64,000 nt of DNA, taken from the NCBI RefSeq assembly GCF_006716085.1, contig NZ_VFON01000001.1, positions 1,240,001-1,304,000 on the forward strand, written 5' to 3'. The stretch comes from Leucobacter komagatae (GTDB taxonomy: Bacteria; Actinomycetota; Actinomycetes; Actinomycetales; Microbacteriaceae). Numbering within the stretch: position 1 is the stretch's first letter; each line of letters starts with the position of its first letter. Positions 18,326-27,729 of the stretch are shown piece after piece. The translations under genes were made by a program, and so were the position numbers. Below the pieces are notes generated by a model. It saw only the letters and a list, made by a program, of their open reading frames with translations, did no database searches and was not told the origin of the DNA.

Positions 18326-19390
18326 CTACGCGCTCGCAGCCAGGTTCTCGCCGGTGTCGGCAGCCTCGGCCGCAGGCGCCTCTTCCTCGGTACGGCCGTT
18401 GACGCCGAGCTTCGTCAAGATCTTCTCTTCGATCTCGAGCGCAATCTCGGGGTTCGCGATGAGGAAGCGGCGGGCGTTTTCCATGCCCTGGCCGAGCTGG
18501 TCACCCTCGTAGGTGTACCAAGCGCCACTCTTCTTCACGAGGCCGTGCTCGACACCGTAGTCAATGAGCGAGCCCTCGCGCGAGATGCCGGTGCCGTAGA
18601 GGATGTCGAACTCCGCCTGCTTGAAGGGCGGCGCCATCTTGTTCTTCACGACCTTCACGCGCGTGCGGTTACCCACGGCCTCCTGGCCGTCTTTCAGCGT
18701 CTGGATACGGCGGATATCGAGACGCACCGAAGCGTAGAACTTCAGCGCCTTCCCGCCCGAGGTGGTCTCGGGGCTGCCGAAGAAGACACCAATCTTTTCG
18801 CGCAGCTGGTTAATGAAGATCGCGGTCGTCTTGGTCGAGCTCAAGCTACCGGTGATCTTGCGGAGCGCCTGCGACATGAGGCGGGCCTGGAGGCCGACGT
18901 GGCTGTCGCCCATCTCACCGTCGATCTCGGCCTTCGGCACGAGCGCCGCAACCGAGTCAACGACGACCAAGTCCACTGAGCCCGAGCGAATCAGCATGTC
19001 TGCGATCTCAAGCGCCTGCTCACCCGTGTCTGGCTGGGCGACGAGCAGCGCATCGATGTCAACGCCGAGCTTCTTCGCGTAGTCGGGGTCAAGGGCGTGC
19101 TCAGCGTCGATGAAGGCAGCGATGCCACCCGCACGCTGAGCGTTCGCGATCGCGTGCAGCGTCAGCGTTGTCTTACCGGAAGACTCGGGGCCGTAGATCT
19201 CGATGATGCGGCCGCGAGGCAGCCCGCCAATGCCGAGCGCGACGTCGAGCGCGACCGAACCGGTCGGGATGACCTCGACCGCCTGGCGCTCCTGGCTGCC
19301 CATGCGCATGACAGCGCCCTTGCCAAACTGACGATCGATGAGTGCGAGGGCTGACTCGAGTGCCTTTTCGCGGTCTTTGGGTGCTGCCAT
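18326..19390 (-). CDS. recA: Recombinase RecA
   Basis: RecA forms nucleoprotein filaments for strand exchange and triggers LexA self-cleavage. The 354-residue protein has Walker [10 protein letters not shown], Walker [12 protein letters not shown], the L1/L2 DNA-binding loops ([12 protein letters not shown] and [22 protein letters not shown]) and an acidic C terminus. AAGGAAG lies upstream of the ATG at 19390. A LexA-box-like site lies 200 nt upstream at 19591-19606. recX follows immediately and DUF3046 and clgR-like genes precede it. Confidence 0.98.
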   Translation of the reverse strand: MAAPKDREKALESALALIDRQFGKGAVMRMGSQERQAVEVIPTGSVALDVALGIGGLPRGRIIEIYGPESSGKTTLTLHAIANAQRAGGIAAFIDAEHALDPDYAKKLGVDIDALLVAQPDTGEQALEIADMLIRSGSVDLVVVDSVAALVPKAEIDGEMGDSHVGLQARLMSQALRKITGSLSSTKTTAIFINQLREKIGVFFGSPETTSGGKALKFYASVRLDIRRIQTLKDGQEAVGNRTRVKVVKNKMAPPFKQAEFDILYGTGISREGSLIDYGVEHGLVKKSGAWYTYEGDQLGQGMENARRFLIANPEIALEIEEKILTKLGVNGRTEEEAPAAEAADTGENLAASA

Positions 19391-19590
19391 GATGACTTCC
19401 TTCGTATTCGCGCGGGCGTTCCGCTGATCTGCTGCCTACCGACTGTCACGACACCGAATGGCGGTGCTGACAAGGCTGGGTAGTTCCCGTGCTCTAGACC
19501 CTAGATCCGGCCACCGATATTGACGCTCGGCTGCGCGAATCTGAGGGCAACTGAGCCCGGATAACTACCTGTGGACGAAGATAACATCCT

Positions 19591-19606
19591 TCGAACACAT
19601 ATTCGA
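19591..19606. promoter_or_regulatory. LexA (SOS) box upstream of recA
   Basis: TCGAAC-ACAT-ATTCGA matches the actinobacterial LexA consensus TCGAAC-N4-GTTCGA at all but one base. It lies just beyond the DUF3046 stop, about 200 nt before the recA ATG. A -10-like GTTATC is close downstream on the minus strand. Confidence 0.85.
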
Positions 19607-19641
19607 ATACGGCGCGACGGCGTGTCGCACTTTGAAGCCAG

Positions 19642-19863
19642 TTACTCCCGCGGGTCACTCAGCCCGCGACCGTACCTGCGGGCCTCAGGGACGTCGAATT
19701 CGGCGCAGAGCGCCTCCCACACCAGCCGCGGCTCAACGCCACGGGCCAGCGCGTCATCCGGCGTCGACCCAAGGCCCGCAAGCCAGTAGTCGCGCAGCAG
19801 TACACCCGAATGGGCTTCCCCAAACTCTTCAGCGACCGCTGCACGGAATGCGCGATGGCGCAT
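19642..19863 (-). CDS. DUF3046 family protein
   Basis: This small 73-residue protein has the DUF3046 features FGEAHSGVLLRDYWLAGLG, GVEPRLVWEALCAEFDVPEARR and the C-terminal arginine patch. The family is restricted to actinobacteria, sits next to recA in many of them and has no known function. It starts three bases after the clgR-like stop and is probably expressed with it. Confidence 0.85.
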   Translation of the reverse strand: MRHRAFRAAVAEEFGEAHSGVLLRDYWLAGLGSTPDDALARGVEPRLVWEALCAEFDVPEARRYGRGLSDPRE

Positions 19864-19866
19864 CCG

Positions 19867-20190
19867 CTAGCGGGTGACGAGCTCGGAGCCGTAGCCCGAC
19901 ACGAGTTCGACGGGAACGGTATCGGGAACCCGGCTCGGCATGGGCAGGGACAGCCCCTCCACGATCGCGAGACGCTCACTCACCTCACCCAAGATGACCG
20001 AGAGCGGGGTGTCGAGCGCATCCGCGACGGCGGCGAGAATCTCACTCGACGCTTCCTTCTGCCCGCGCTCGACCTCACTGAGGTATCCAAGCGCGACGCT
20101 TGCATCACCGGCAACCTGACGGAGCGTGCGCCCCTTCTGCAGACGGAAGTCGCGAAGCACATCACCAATTTCTTGACGCACCAGCAGCAT
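19867..20190 (-). CDS. clgR: ClgR-like XRE-family transcriptional regulator
   Basis: The protein has 107 residues. The N-terminal HTH ([31 protein letters not shown]...) includes the ClgR hallmark [16 protein letters not shown]. In Corynebacterium, Streptomyces and Mycobacterium, ClgR activates clp protease and other stress genes and is itself a Clp substrate. Its place between cinA and recA is the conserved one. The ATG at 20190 follows GGAGG by six bases; the TTG at 20196 is less likely. A 22-bp palindrome lies in the leader. Confidence 0.85.
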   Translation of the reverse strand: MLLVRQEIGDVLRDFRLQKGRTLRQVAGDASVALGYLSEVERGQKEASSEILAAVADALDTPLSVILGEVSERLAIVEGLSLPMPSRVPDTVPVELVSGYGSELVTR

Positions 20191-20208
20191 GTGCAACCTC
20201 CTTGAATC

Positions 20209-20230
20209 TGCACGACCCCTTGGTCGTGCA
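20209..20230. promoter_or_regulatory. Perfect palindrome in the clgR leader/promoter
   Basis: TGCACGACC-CCTT-GGTCGTGCA is an exact 9-4-9 inverted repeat immediately upstream of the clgR ribosome-binding site. A -10-like TAAAGT lies next to it on the minus strand. It could be an operator or a leader hairpin. A second small dyad, GGCG-CTTGC-CGCC, is at 20259-20271. Confidence 0.55.
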
Positions 20231-20330
20231 TGTTACTTTACCCGGCAATCACCATTTCGGCGCTTGCCGCCACTCATTGTGACAATGGGAACAACCAAGA
20301 GACTACCCGCACTATTCCCAACATTCCCTG

Positions 20331-20355
20331 AACCTGAGTCAACTCCACTCAGGTT
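20331..20355. terminator. Hairpin after cinA
   Basis: AACCTGAG and CTCAGGTT form a perfect 8-bp stem with a 9-nt loop, just past the cinA stop at 20377. The T-rich run follows on the plus strand rather than the minus, so its activity for cinA is uncertain. Confidence 0.45.
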
Positions 20356-20376
20356 TCTTTAAATTCTCAGGTTGCT

Positions 20377-21012
20377 CTAGGAATCCTGGGAGTGAGCTGG
20401 GTCGATATTGCCAAGCTCGGCAAGCAGTACCTCGAGCGCCGCGCGCACGGTCTCGCGGCGAACCGCCTCCCGTGTTTCCGCAGACGAAAGCCCGAGGCTC
20501 ACAGCGCGCTCCCCCGCGGCCGAGCTCACCCCTACCCACACCGTTCCGGCAGCCTGCCCCGTCTGCGGGTCCGGGAGCGGGCCGGCAACCCCGGTCGTCG
20601 AGATGCCAATATCTGCTGGCCCGGTCACCGCGCATGCGTCGCGCACGCCGCGTGCCATCTGCTCAGCCACTCGCGGGTCGACCGGCCCGCGCTCGGCGAG
20701 CAGGCCCCCGTCAACACCGAGCACGCTCGCCTTGAGCGCGGTGTCGTAGGCGACCACGCCACCGCTGAAGGCCTGGGACGCACCCGGCACGTCGACGATT
20801 GCTGCCGCGAGCATGCCCCCGGTGAGGGACTCCGCGGTTGCGATGCGGACCCCGAGGCGCGATGCGAACCTGACGACCTCGGCGGCGAGGTCACCACTCC
20901 CACCGAGGTCTCCACCGCCCGCGAGGCTCGCGCTGCCAGCGAGGTCACCGACAGCAGTCCCCGCATCAGCGGAGCCTGGGCCCTGCTCGCCCGAGGGGGT
21001 CGCCTCAGGCAT
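20377..21012 (-). CDS. CinA C-terminal domain protein (nicotinamide-nucleotide amidohydrolase)
   Basis: The protein is 211 residues and corresponds to the PncC/CinA C-terminal domain, which deamidates NMN in NAD recycling. Key segments are RIATAESLTGGMLAAAIVDVPGAS, FSGGVVAYDTALKASVLGV, the GPADIGISTTGVAGP motif and GTVWVGV. The first 40 residues are Gly/Ala-rich and not conserved, so an internal start is possible. It overlaps the end of pgsA by eight bases. The pgsA-cinA-clgR order is standard in actinobacteria. Confidence 0.88.
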   Translation of the reverse strand: MPEATPSGEQGPGSADAGTAVGDLAGSASLAGGGDLGGSGDLAAEVVRFASRLGVRIATAESLTGGMLAAAIVDVPGASQAFSGGVVAYDTALKASVLGVDGGLLAERGPVDPRVAEQMARGVRDACAVTGPADIGISTTGVAGPLPDPQTGQAAGTVWVGVSSAAGERAVSLGLSSAETREAVRRETVRAALEVLLAELGNIDPAHSQDS

Positions 21013-21610
21013 TCTGCGCAGCCCCGTTTCGCCCGCGCACGAAGGCGAGCACGTAGTCGATGCCGCTCGCGATGGTCAGCACGACCGCGATCGTCATGGT
21101 CACGATGTTGACCCAGGTAAACACGGTGCCGACAGCGCCGTCCATGTGTGCGAGGGGGGTGAGCGCCAGCGCGATCGCGACCGACTGCGCGACGGTCTTC
21201 AGCTTGCCCATCCAGGCGGCCGCGACAACGACGTCGCTCGCGATCATCAGGCGGTGGATCGTGATCCCGATCTCGCGGACGAGCACCACGGCGACGACCC
21301 ACCACGGCAGTTCCGCGAGGATCGCGAGGCCGACGAGCGCGGCGCCCGTGAGCGCCTTGTCCGCGATCGGGTCGAGGAGCTTACCGAGGTCGGTGATGAG
21401 CCCGCGTGACCGCGCGAGGTATCCGTCGAGGGCGTCTGTCGCGATCGCGACGACGAAGAACGCCGCGGCACCCCACCGCATCGCGGCGTTGTCACCGGAC
21501 GCGAGGAGCAGCCACACGAAGAACGGGGTCGCGACGATGCGGGCCGCCGTGATGATGTTCGGGGCGTTCCAGTTGCTGGGCTTGGCGTGCTCGACTGCCT
21601 CAGTGTTCAT
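21005..21610 (-). CDS. pgsA: CDP-diacylglycerol--glycerol-3-phosphate 3-phosphatidyltransferase
   Basis: PgsA makes phosphatidylglycerol phosphate at the membrane. The 201-residue, multi-spanning protein has the CDP-alcohol phosphotransferase motif D-x2-DG-x2-AR-x8-G-x3-D-x3-D as DALDGYLARSRGLITDLGK followed by LLDPIADK. The N-terminal NWNAPNIITAARIVATPFFV is typical of the family. The ATG at 21610 lies six bases after TAGAGT, so it is probably leaderless. It overlaps cinA. Confidence 0.92.
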   Translation of the reverse strand: MNTEAVEHAKPSNWNAPNIITAARIVATPFFVWLLLASGDNAAMRWGAAAFFVVAIATDALDGYLARSRGLITDLGKLLDPIADKALTGAALVGLAILAELPWWVVAVVLVREIGITIHRLMIASDVVVAAAWMGKLKTVAQSVAIALALTPLAHMDGAVGTVFTWVNIVTMTIAVVLTIASGIDYVLAFVRGRNGAAQNA

Positions 21611-21616
21611 GGGCCC

Positions 21617-21622
21617 ACTCTA
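21617..21622 (-). promoter_or_regulatory. Probable -10 (TAGAGT) of leaderless pgsA promoter
   Basis: TAGAGT ends exactly 6 nt before the pgsA ATG on the minus strand; the spacer is GGGCCC. Confidence 0.5.
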
Positions 21623-21677
21623 CTGCGATACGCCAAGGTGCCGCGCGGTCGCGCACGGCACCCGACGGCCGGGGACG

Positions 21678-24575
21678 CTAGTCGCGCCCGGTGAGCTGCC
21701 AGGCGTCCTCTGACCCTTCATCGTCGTCATTGTCGCCGTAGTCGTAGGCCTCGGGCGCCGCCGCCTCGCGCTGCGCGAGCGGATCGTTGTAGCGGTCGTC
21801 GCCGCCCGGGATGATCACGTCGGTCGCCGCGTCACTCGACGGTGGATCAAATCGAGCGGGATCCTGCTGGGCGGGCTGCGGAGCTGACGGGGCCGCTTGG
21901 GCTGGCGCCGCTGGTGCTTGCCCGAAATCGGGGGAGCCACCGCCGCCACGGATACGGTTCAAGACCTCGCCGAGCTGCTCTGGCGCGACGAGCACGTCAC
22001 GCGCCTTGGACCCCTCGGACGGGCCGACGATATCGCGTGACTCCATGAGGTCCATCAGGCGCCCGGCTTTCGCGAAGCCGACGCGCAGCTTGCGCTGCAA
22101 CATCGAGGTCGAGCCGAACTGCGAGCTCACCACGAGCTCAATCGCGGCCACGAGCACCTCGAGGTCGTCACCAATATCGGCGTCGATCTCCTTCTTCTCG
22201 GCAGCCTGAGCGACGTCGGCGCGGTACTCGGGCGTCGCCTGCTCCTTCACGTGCTTCACGACGCGGGCAATCTCGGCCTCGTCGACCCACGCGCCCTGCA
22301 CGCGCATCGGGCTCGACTCGCCGTTGAGCAGCAGCAGGCCGTCGCCCTGACCAATCAGCCGCTCAGCGCCGACCTCATCGAGGATGACTCGTGAGTCGGT
22401 GCCGGAGGCCACGGCGAACGCGTACCGGCTCGGAACGTTCGACTTGATGACGCCCGTGACGACGTTCACCGAGGGCCGCTGGGTAGCGAGCACGAGGTGA
22501 ATACCGGCGGCGCGGGCGAGCTGGGTAATGCGCTGGATCGAGTCTTCGACGTCACGCGGGGCGACGAGCATGAGGTCTGCGAGCTCGTCGACGACGACGA
22601 GCAGGTAGGGGTATGGCTTGAGCTGACGTTGGCTGCCCTCGGGCAGCACGATCGAGCCCTCGCGCACGGCCGCGTTGAAGTCATCGATGTGACGGAACCC
22701 GAACGACGCGAGGTCGTCGTAGCGCATGTCCATCTCTTTCACGACCCACTGCAGCGCCTCGGCGGCCTTCTTCGGCGCCGTGATGATCGGGGTGATGAGG
22801 TGCGGCACGCCCTGGTAGACGGTGAGCTCAACACGCTTCGGGTCGACGAGCACCATGCGCACCTCGGCCGGGGTCGCGCGCATGAGCAGGCTCGTGATCA
22901 TCGAGTTGATAAAGCTCGACTTACCCGAGCCCGTGGCACCGGCGACAAGGAGGTGGGGCATCTTCGCGAGGTTCGCGAGCACGAACTCGCCCTTCACGTC
23001 TTTGCCGACGCCAATCGTCATCGGGTGCGTATTGCGCTGCGCCTTTGTCGAGCGGAGCACATCGCCGAGTGCGACGTTCTCGCGATCCTTATTCGGGATC
23101 TCGATGCCGATCGCGCTCTTGCCCGGAATCGGAGACAGGATACGAACCTCGTTCGACGCGACGGCGTACGAGAGGTTGCGCGAGAGCGCGGTCACCTTCT
23201 CGACCTTCACGCCCGGGCCGAGCTCGACCTCGTACTGGGTGACCGTGGGGCCACGGGAGAACCCGGTCACAACGGCGTCGACCTTGAACTCTTCGAACAC
23301 GCGCGCGACGGCGGCCATGATCTGCTCGTTCGCTTCGCTGTGCGTCTTGGGCGGTGCACCGGCCGAGAGCAGCGCCTGCTCGGGGAGCGAGTAATCGGCA
23401 TTCGCCGCGGGGTCATGGGGCGGCGCGACTGCGAACTCACGCGTGGCGACGACGGGCTCGGGCTCCTCGACGGGGTCTGCGAAGCTATCGAACGAGTCGT
23501 CGCCGAGGCCAGAGCCCCGGCCCGTGCGCGCGGCGGCCTGGTCGACGCCCTCGAGGCCCGCGAAGACGTCGGCATCGAACACGTCGGTCTGGGCTTCGTC
23601 AGCGAGCGCGGACTCGAAAGCACCAACCTGCTCGGCCTCGCTCGACGCGAGCACCTCTTCGATCGCCGACGGGTCGGGCAGGTAGTTCGGATCTTCCTCG
23701 CGGCCGGTCGAGTTTCGACGCCACCAGGGCAGCTCGCCGTCTTTCTCGTCGGAGTGGTCGAACAGCTCGCCCGATTTGTCTGCAGCTTTCTTCTTCGAGG
23801 CCTTTGGCGTCGCCTCCTGATCCCGCTCCTCGGGCGCGGGCGCACCAAAGAGGTACGCGTAGCCCTCGCGGATACGGTGCCCGATGCGGCTCGGCGGGGT
23901 CTTCGTGATGATAAGCAGCGAGAATGCGAGCAGCAGGCTGAGCACCGGCACTGCGACCCAGACTGTCGCGAGGTTCAGCGGGGCGCCAATGAGCCAGCCG
24001 AGCAGCCCACCGGCCTCAGCGAGGCCGGGCATGCCTTCGCGCGGCTTCGGCGCGCCGCCGAGCACGTGCGCGAGGCCAGACGCGCTCGCGAGCGTAATGA
24101 ACAGCCCAATGGCGATGCGCCGGTTGTCGTTCACCGTCGACGGATTATTGAAAAGCCAGAGCGCGAAGCCGCCCATGATAATCGGCAGCCCGAACGCGAT
24201 GCGGCCAAACAGCGCGCCGAACGTCCAGGTGTCGAGCTGCGTCGCCACGGGGTTACCGATGAGGAACCACTCGATGACTGCGCCCACCACGGCGAGCAGC
24301 ACGAGCAGCATCGGGAAGCCGTCGCGTCTGGCCTCGGGCTCAAGCGCCTCCGACCGGAACGCGCGGGCCCCCGCGCCGACGGCGTTCGCCAGCCCACCCC
24401 AGGCACGCACGATAAAGCTCTCGCGCTCGGTCTCAGCCATAATCACTTTCGTCGTCGCCGAGGTGCGGGTACTCCCCCTCGATGAGCCGGTGCGCGTTTG
24501 GGCACCCTTCGAACGGGAACTCTGCGAACCGGTGGATCGCGTAGAGCTCCCGCCCGACGAAGCGTTTTTGGCCAT
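21678..24575 (-). CDS. ftsK: DNA translocase FtsK/SpoIIIE
   Basis: FtsK is a septal hexameric motor that pumps chromosome ends out of the closing septum. The 965-residue protein has a Ser/Gly/Thr-rich basic N terminus, four or five transmembrane helices to about residue 230, a charged linker, an alpha-beta motor with Walker [14 protein letters not shown] near residue 545 and Walker [13 protein letters not shown], then the C-terminal gamma winged helix ([29 protein letters not shown]) that reads KOPS-like DNA. The ATG at 24575 (MAKNASS) follows TACCGT by six bases, so it is preferred to the TTG at 24590. Confidence 0.96.
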   Translation of the reverse strand: MAKNASSGGSSTRSTGSQSSRSKGAQTRTGSSRGSTRTSATTKVIMAETERESFIVRAWGGLANAVGAGARAFRSEALEPEARRDGFPMLLVLLAVVGAVIEWFLIGNPVATQLDTWTFGALFGRIAFGLPIIMGGFALWLFNNPSTVNDNRRIAIGLFITLASASGLAHVLGGAPKPREGMPGLAEAGGLLGWLIGAPLNLATVWVAVPVLSLLLAFSLLIITKTPPSRIGHRIREGYAYLFGAPAPEERDQEATPKASKKKAADKSGELFDHSDEKDGELPWWRRNSTGREEDPNYLPDPSAIEEVLASSEAEQVGAFESALADEAQTDVFDADVFAGLEGVDQAAARTGRGSGLGDDSFDSFADPVEEPEPVVATREFAVAPPHDPAANADYSLPEQALLSAGAPPKTHSEANEQIMAAVARVFEEFKVDAVVTGFSRGPTVTQYEVELGPGVKVEKVTALSRNLSYAVASNEVRILSPIPGKSAIGIEIPNKDRENVALGDVLRSTKAQRNTHPMTIGVGKDVKGEFVLANLAKMPHLLVAGATGSGKSSFINSMITSLLMRATPAEVRMVLVDPKRVELTVYQGVPHLITPIITAPKKAAEALQWVVKEMDMRYDDLASFGFRHIDDFNAAVREGSIVLPEGSQRQLKPYPYLLVVVDELADLMLVAPRDVEDSIQRITQLARAAGIHLVLATQRPSVNVVTGVIKSNVPSRYAFAVASGTDSRVILDEVGAERLIGQGDGLLLLNGESSPMRVQGAWVDEAEIARVVKHVKEQATPEYRADVAQAAEKKEIDADIGDDLEVLVAAIELVVSSQFGSTSMLQRKLRVGFAKAGRLMDLMESRDIVGPSEGSKARDVLVAPEQLGEVLNRIRGGGGSPDFGQAPAAPAQAAPSAPQPAQQDPARFDPPSSDAATDVIIPGGDDRYNDPLAQREAAAPEAYDYGDNDDDEGSEDAWQLTGRD

Positions 24576-24581
24576 GTGAAT

Positions 24582-24587
24582 ACGGTA
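24582..24587 (-). promoter_or_regulatory. Probable -10 (TACCGT) of leaderless ftsK promoter
   Basis: TACCGT ends 6 nt before the ftsK ATG on the minus strand. Confidence 0.4.
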
Positions 24588-24658
24588 CAAGCCACCGCCG
24601 ACAATGGCGGTACGGACCGCGGCGTGCCCTCAGACTGCCACCGCCCGGTCGCTCCGGG

Positions 24659-26014
24659 CTACATCCAGACCCCGCGGTTCGCCATGAACGGACGCGGGTC
24701 TTGCGGGACACCGCCGACCTTCGTCTCGAAGTGGAGGTGCGGCCCCGTCGAGTTGCCCGTGCTGCCAACGTACCCGATCACCTGGCCAGCGACGACGTTC
24801 TGCCCGTAGACAACCGAGGGGGTGTACTGCATATGGCCGTAGAGCGTCGAGACGCCGCCGCCGTGATTGATCTCGGCCATGTTGCCGTAGCTAAACTGCC
24901 CTGCCCAGCCAGAGAACGAGACCGTGCCACCGGCAGCCGCACGGATCGGCGTACCCTGGCCGATCGCCAGGTCCATGCCCGTGTGGCCGTAGTAGCCCCA
25001 CCACTCGGTCGAGACCCAGTATCCGCCGCCGAGCGGGTTCGTCCAGCCGCCCGGAGTCACCTGGCCACCACCGTTGTTCCCACCGCCCGTGTTGCCACCG
25101 CCGGTATTGCCGCCGCCAGTGTTGCCACCGCCGGTGTTGCCGCCGCCGTTGTTCGCGGCCTCTTCCTCCTGGGCCTTACGGATAGCCTCCTGGCGCTCAG
25201 CCTCGATCCGCTGGCGCTCCTGCTCCTCGAGCACGAGGCGCTCCTCGTAGCCCTTGGTGGTCGAGGTGGTCTTGTCCTCGAGCGCCGCGAGCTGCTGCTC
25301 CAGCAGTTTCTGCTGCTTCTCCTGCTCAACCTGCTGGTTGCGCGCGGCGTCGGCGATCTCAGCGGCGCGCTGCTGGTTCGCCTCCGCCTCCTTCGCGAGC
25401 TTGTCGCGCTCCTCGCGCGCGGAGTCGGCCTGCTCGCTGAGCGTCTGTGCTGAGTTCATCGCGCGCTCGGCGGTCTGCCAAATGTTCGTGTTGCGCTCGG
25501 TCGCCTTCTCGGTCTGCGCGAGGCGATCGAGCAAAGCGTCGGCAGTGCTGCCGTCTGATTCAAGGAAGAGACTGAGGTTGCGGTCGACACCGCCCGAACG
25601 GTAGATCTGGGAGACAAGCGCCGCCGCCTGCTCAGACGCCTGCTTGGCCTCGGCCTCGCTCGCTTTCGCCTGCGTGTCGAGGGCCTCGACGCGGGCCTGC
25701 GCGTCACGCAGCTGGCTCGCGGCCTGGTCGAACTTCACGGACGCTGCCTCTGACTCGGCGCGCGTCCGTTCGACTTCCTGCTGCACCTTGACCAGGAGAT
25801 CCTTAATCTCGGTGACCTTCGCGGCGGCCGCGGCCTCGTTCTGCTTCGCCTTCTCGACGTCCTGCCAGGTCGGCAGGTCGGAGACAATCGCGTGCGCGGG
25901 CGACGCTGGGCCGAGCCCAACGCCTCCGATGAACACTGCTCCCGCTGCGGCGAGCCCCAGTGCGAGACCGGCCTTTCGGCGCAGGCGCAGGCGTGGCTGT
26001 GGCTTTCTCGTCAT
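24659..26014 (-). CDS. Secreted M23 (LytM-type) peptidase with coiled-coil and Gly-rich linker
   Basis: The 451-residue protein has a signal peptide (basic RLRLRRK, hydrophobic core, cleavage near PAHA, residue 42) and a long EnvC-like coiled coil at about 50-285. A (GGGNT)n linker at about 287-317 leads to the LytM domain, with zinc ligands in HTGMDLA and HLHFE. It probably cleaves peptidoglycan or, like EnvC/NlpD, regulates an amidase at division. It lies between murJ and ftsK, which supports an envelope or division role. AAGGAAG precedes the ATG. Confidence 0.9.
   Translation of the reverse strand: MTRKPQPRLRLRRKAGLALGLAAAGAVFIGGVGLGPASPAHAIVSDLPTWQDVEKAKQNEAAAAAKVTEIKDLLVKVQQEVERTRAESEAASVKFDQAASQLRDAQARVEALDTQAKASEAEAKQASEQAAALVSQIYRSGGVDRNLSLFLESDGSTADALLDRLAQTEKATERNTNIWQTAERAMNSAQTLSEQADSAREERDKLAKEAEANQQRAAEIADAARNQQVEQEKQQKLLEQQLAALEDKTTSTTKGYEERLVLEEQERQRIEAERQEAIRKAQEEEAANNGGGNTGGGNTGGGNTGGGNTGGGNNGGGQVTPGGWTNPLGGGYWVSTEWWGYYGHTGMDLAIGQGTPIRAAAGGTVSFSGWAGQFSYGNMAEINHGGGVSTLYGHMQYTPSVVYGQNVVAGQVIGYVGSTGNSTGPHLHFETKVGGVPQDPRPFMANRGVWM
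25067..25153 (-). repeat. 15-bp coding tandem repeat (GGGNT units)
   Basis: About five imperfect 15-bp units encode the Gly-Asn/Thr-rich linker of the M23 peptidase. The units vary at third positions, which keeps the peptide while lowering slippage. Confidence 0.85.
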
Positions 26015-26115
26015 CGCGACTTCTCGCTTCCTTTCGAGTCGTGCTGCAACCGGCGTGAGGCGGAAACAACCAATCCACCGTAATTTACCAGCTGAGCCTC
26101 AGGGTTTCTAGGGTG

Positions 26116-27729
26116 CTAGCGCCTGAGCACCCTCCGAAGAACGGCGTGCGCCTCGGGTGACTTCAGCAAGAGCAAGCCGCCGAAGTATGCGGCGCCCATG
26201 ATCCCGGTCACGACGAGCGCCTCGACGATCGCGCGAACGATTGCGATGCCGCCCTCGCTCGGCGGGAACAGGTTCGCGAGAAGTGCGATCGCAAGGATGC
26301 CGAGAGCGGCGGTCGGGATAGCGGCAAGGATATTCTTCGTGCCGCTCGCGGCGAGATCGCGGCCGCCCATACCGCCGACCTTCCGCCGCAGCAGCCAGAA
26401 GGCGACGATCGCCTGCAAAATCGTCGTGCCCGACCAGATCAGCGCGTAGGCGAACCCGAGCAGTGACTTGTCGATCACCAGGCCGACGGGCACCGTCAAC
26501 GCGATGAGCAGCACGAGCTGCCCCGACATGAAAAAGAACGGCGTGCGCGCGTCTGAGAGCGCGTAGAAGGCGCGCTGAATCACGAACATCATGCTGTAGG
26601 CCGCGAGACCCACCGAGTAGGCGCGGAGCAGGTCAGCGAAGCTGTCGACCTGGTCGGCGCTCGCACCGAACAGCATCACGCGGCTCACGTACCCTGCGCA
26701 GATGAACAGGGCGACGCTCGCGAAGATCATGAGCAGCAGCACCTGGCGGGCCGCGCTCGAGAATGTCTCGCGGTAGCTTCCGAGCCGGCCGCCCTGGCCG
26801 TGCTCGGCGAGCTGGGTGAAGTACGCCGTCATGAGGGAGACGGCGATCACGGAGTGCGGGAGCATGAACACGAGCCAGGCGTTGTTCATCGCGAGGAGCG
26901 AAGGCCCCTCCCCCGACGCCGAGTTCACGATGTTGCTGGTGACGATGCCGCCGAGCTGCAGCACGGTAACCGAGGCGAGGCCCCAGCCGGCAAGCCTGCC
27001 CGTCTGGCCGAGCCCAACACCGCGCCACCTGAAATCTGGCTTGAAGCTCAGCCCCGCCTTGCGCCAGGGAACGATGAGGATCAGCGCCTGCGCGACAACG
27101 CCAAGCGTCGCACTGCCGGCGAGCACTCCGATCGCCCCGGGGCTCCAGTCGGTCACCGCCCGATTGCCATCGGGGTCGGCGCCAAACATCACGATGAAGA
27201 GGATCGTGCCGATGATCGCGATGACATTTGCGAGCGCGGGCGACCAGGTGAACGGGCCGAAGATCTTCTTCGCGTTGAGCACCTCGCCGAGCATCGTGTA
27301 CCAGCCGTAGAACACGATCTGCGGTAGGCACCAGTACGCGAACGCGATCGCGAGCGCGCGCTGCTCGGGCTCCCAGGCCATGGTGAACAGCCAGACAACC
27401 GAGGGCGCCGCGATCATCACGATCGTGGTGATCGTGAGCAGCGCGACCGAGACGAGCGTGAGTACCTTGTTGATGTAGGCGCGCCCACCGTCAGCGCCCT
27501 GCGCGGCCTTCACGATCTGTGGCACCAGCACCGCGTTCAGCATGCCGCCCGCGAGCGCCATGTAGATCGTGTTCGGAAGCTGGTTGCCGTTCGCGAACGC
27601 GTCACCCGAGAGGGTGAGAGTGTTGCCGATGGCGTAGACGAGCAGCATGGTCTTCGCGAACCCGAGGATTCGCGAGACCATGGTGCCCGACGCCATGATC
27701 GCGCTCGCGCGCTGCAGGGCAGATGCCAT
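26116..27729 (-). CDS. murJ: MurJ-type lipid II flippase
   Basis: MurJ moves lipid II across the membrane for peptidoglycan synthesis. The 537-residue protein has about 14 hydrophobic segments of the MVF/MOP fold; the first contains ASGTMVSRILGFAKTMLL, the conserved MurJ start. It lacks the cytoplasmic pseudokinase extension of mycobacterial MviN. The ATG overlaps the femX-like stop by one base (TAATG), so translation is coupled. It lies in a run with femX and the M23 peptidase, all envelope genes. Confidence 0.9.
   Translation of the reverse strand: MASALQRASAIMASGTMVSRILGFAKTMLLVYAIGNTLTLSGDAFANGNQLPNTIYMALAGGMLNAVLVPQIVKAAQGADGGRAYINKVLTLVSVALLTITTIVMIAAPSVVWLFTMAWEPEQRALAIAFAYWCLPQIVFYGWYTMLGEVLNAKKIFGPFTWSPALANVIAIIGTILFIVMFGADPDGNRAVTDWSPGAIGVLAGSATLGVVAQALILIVPWRKAGLSFKPDFRWRGVGLGQTGRLAGWGLASVTVLQLGGIVTSNIVNSASGEGPSLLAMNNAWLVFMLPHSVIAVSLMTAYFTQLAEHGQGGRLGSYRETFSSAARQVLLLMIFASVALFICAGYVSRVMLFGASADQVDSFADLLRAYSVGLAAYSMMFVIQRAFYALSDARTPFFFMSGQLVLLIALTVPVGLVIDKSLLGFAYALIWSGTTILQAIVAFWLLRRKVGGMGGRDLAASGTKNILAAIPTAALGILAIALLANLFPPSEGGIAIVRAIVEALVVTGIMGAAYFGGLLLLKSPEAHAVLRRVLRR

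Noticed and set aside
20339..20635. 98-codon minus-strand frame across the cinA end
   Set aside because: It is out of frame with the clear CinA domain and spans the putative terminator.
22497..24485. 662-codon open frame on the plus strand antisense to ftsK
   Set aside because: It is Arg/Asp/His/Leu-rich with no domain and mirrors ftsK codons, a usual artefact of high third-position G+C.
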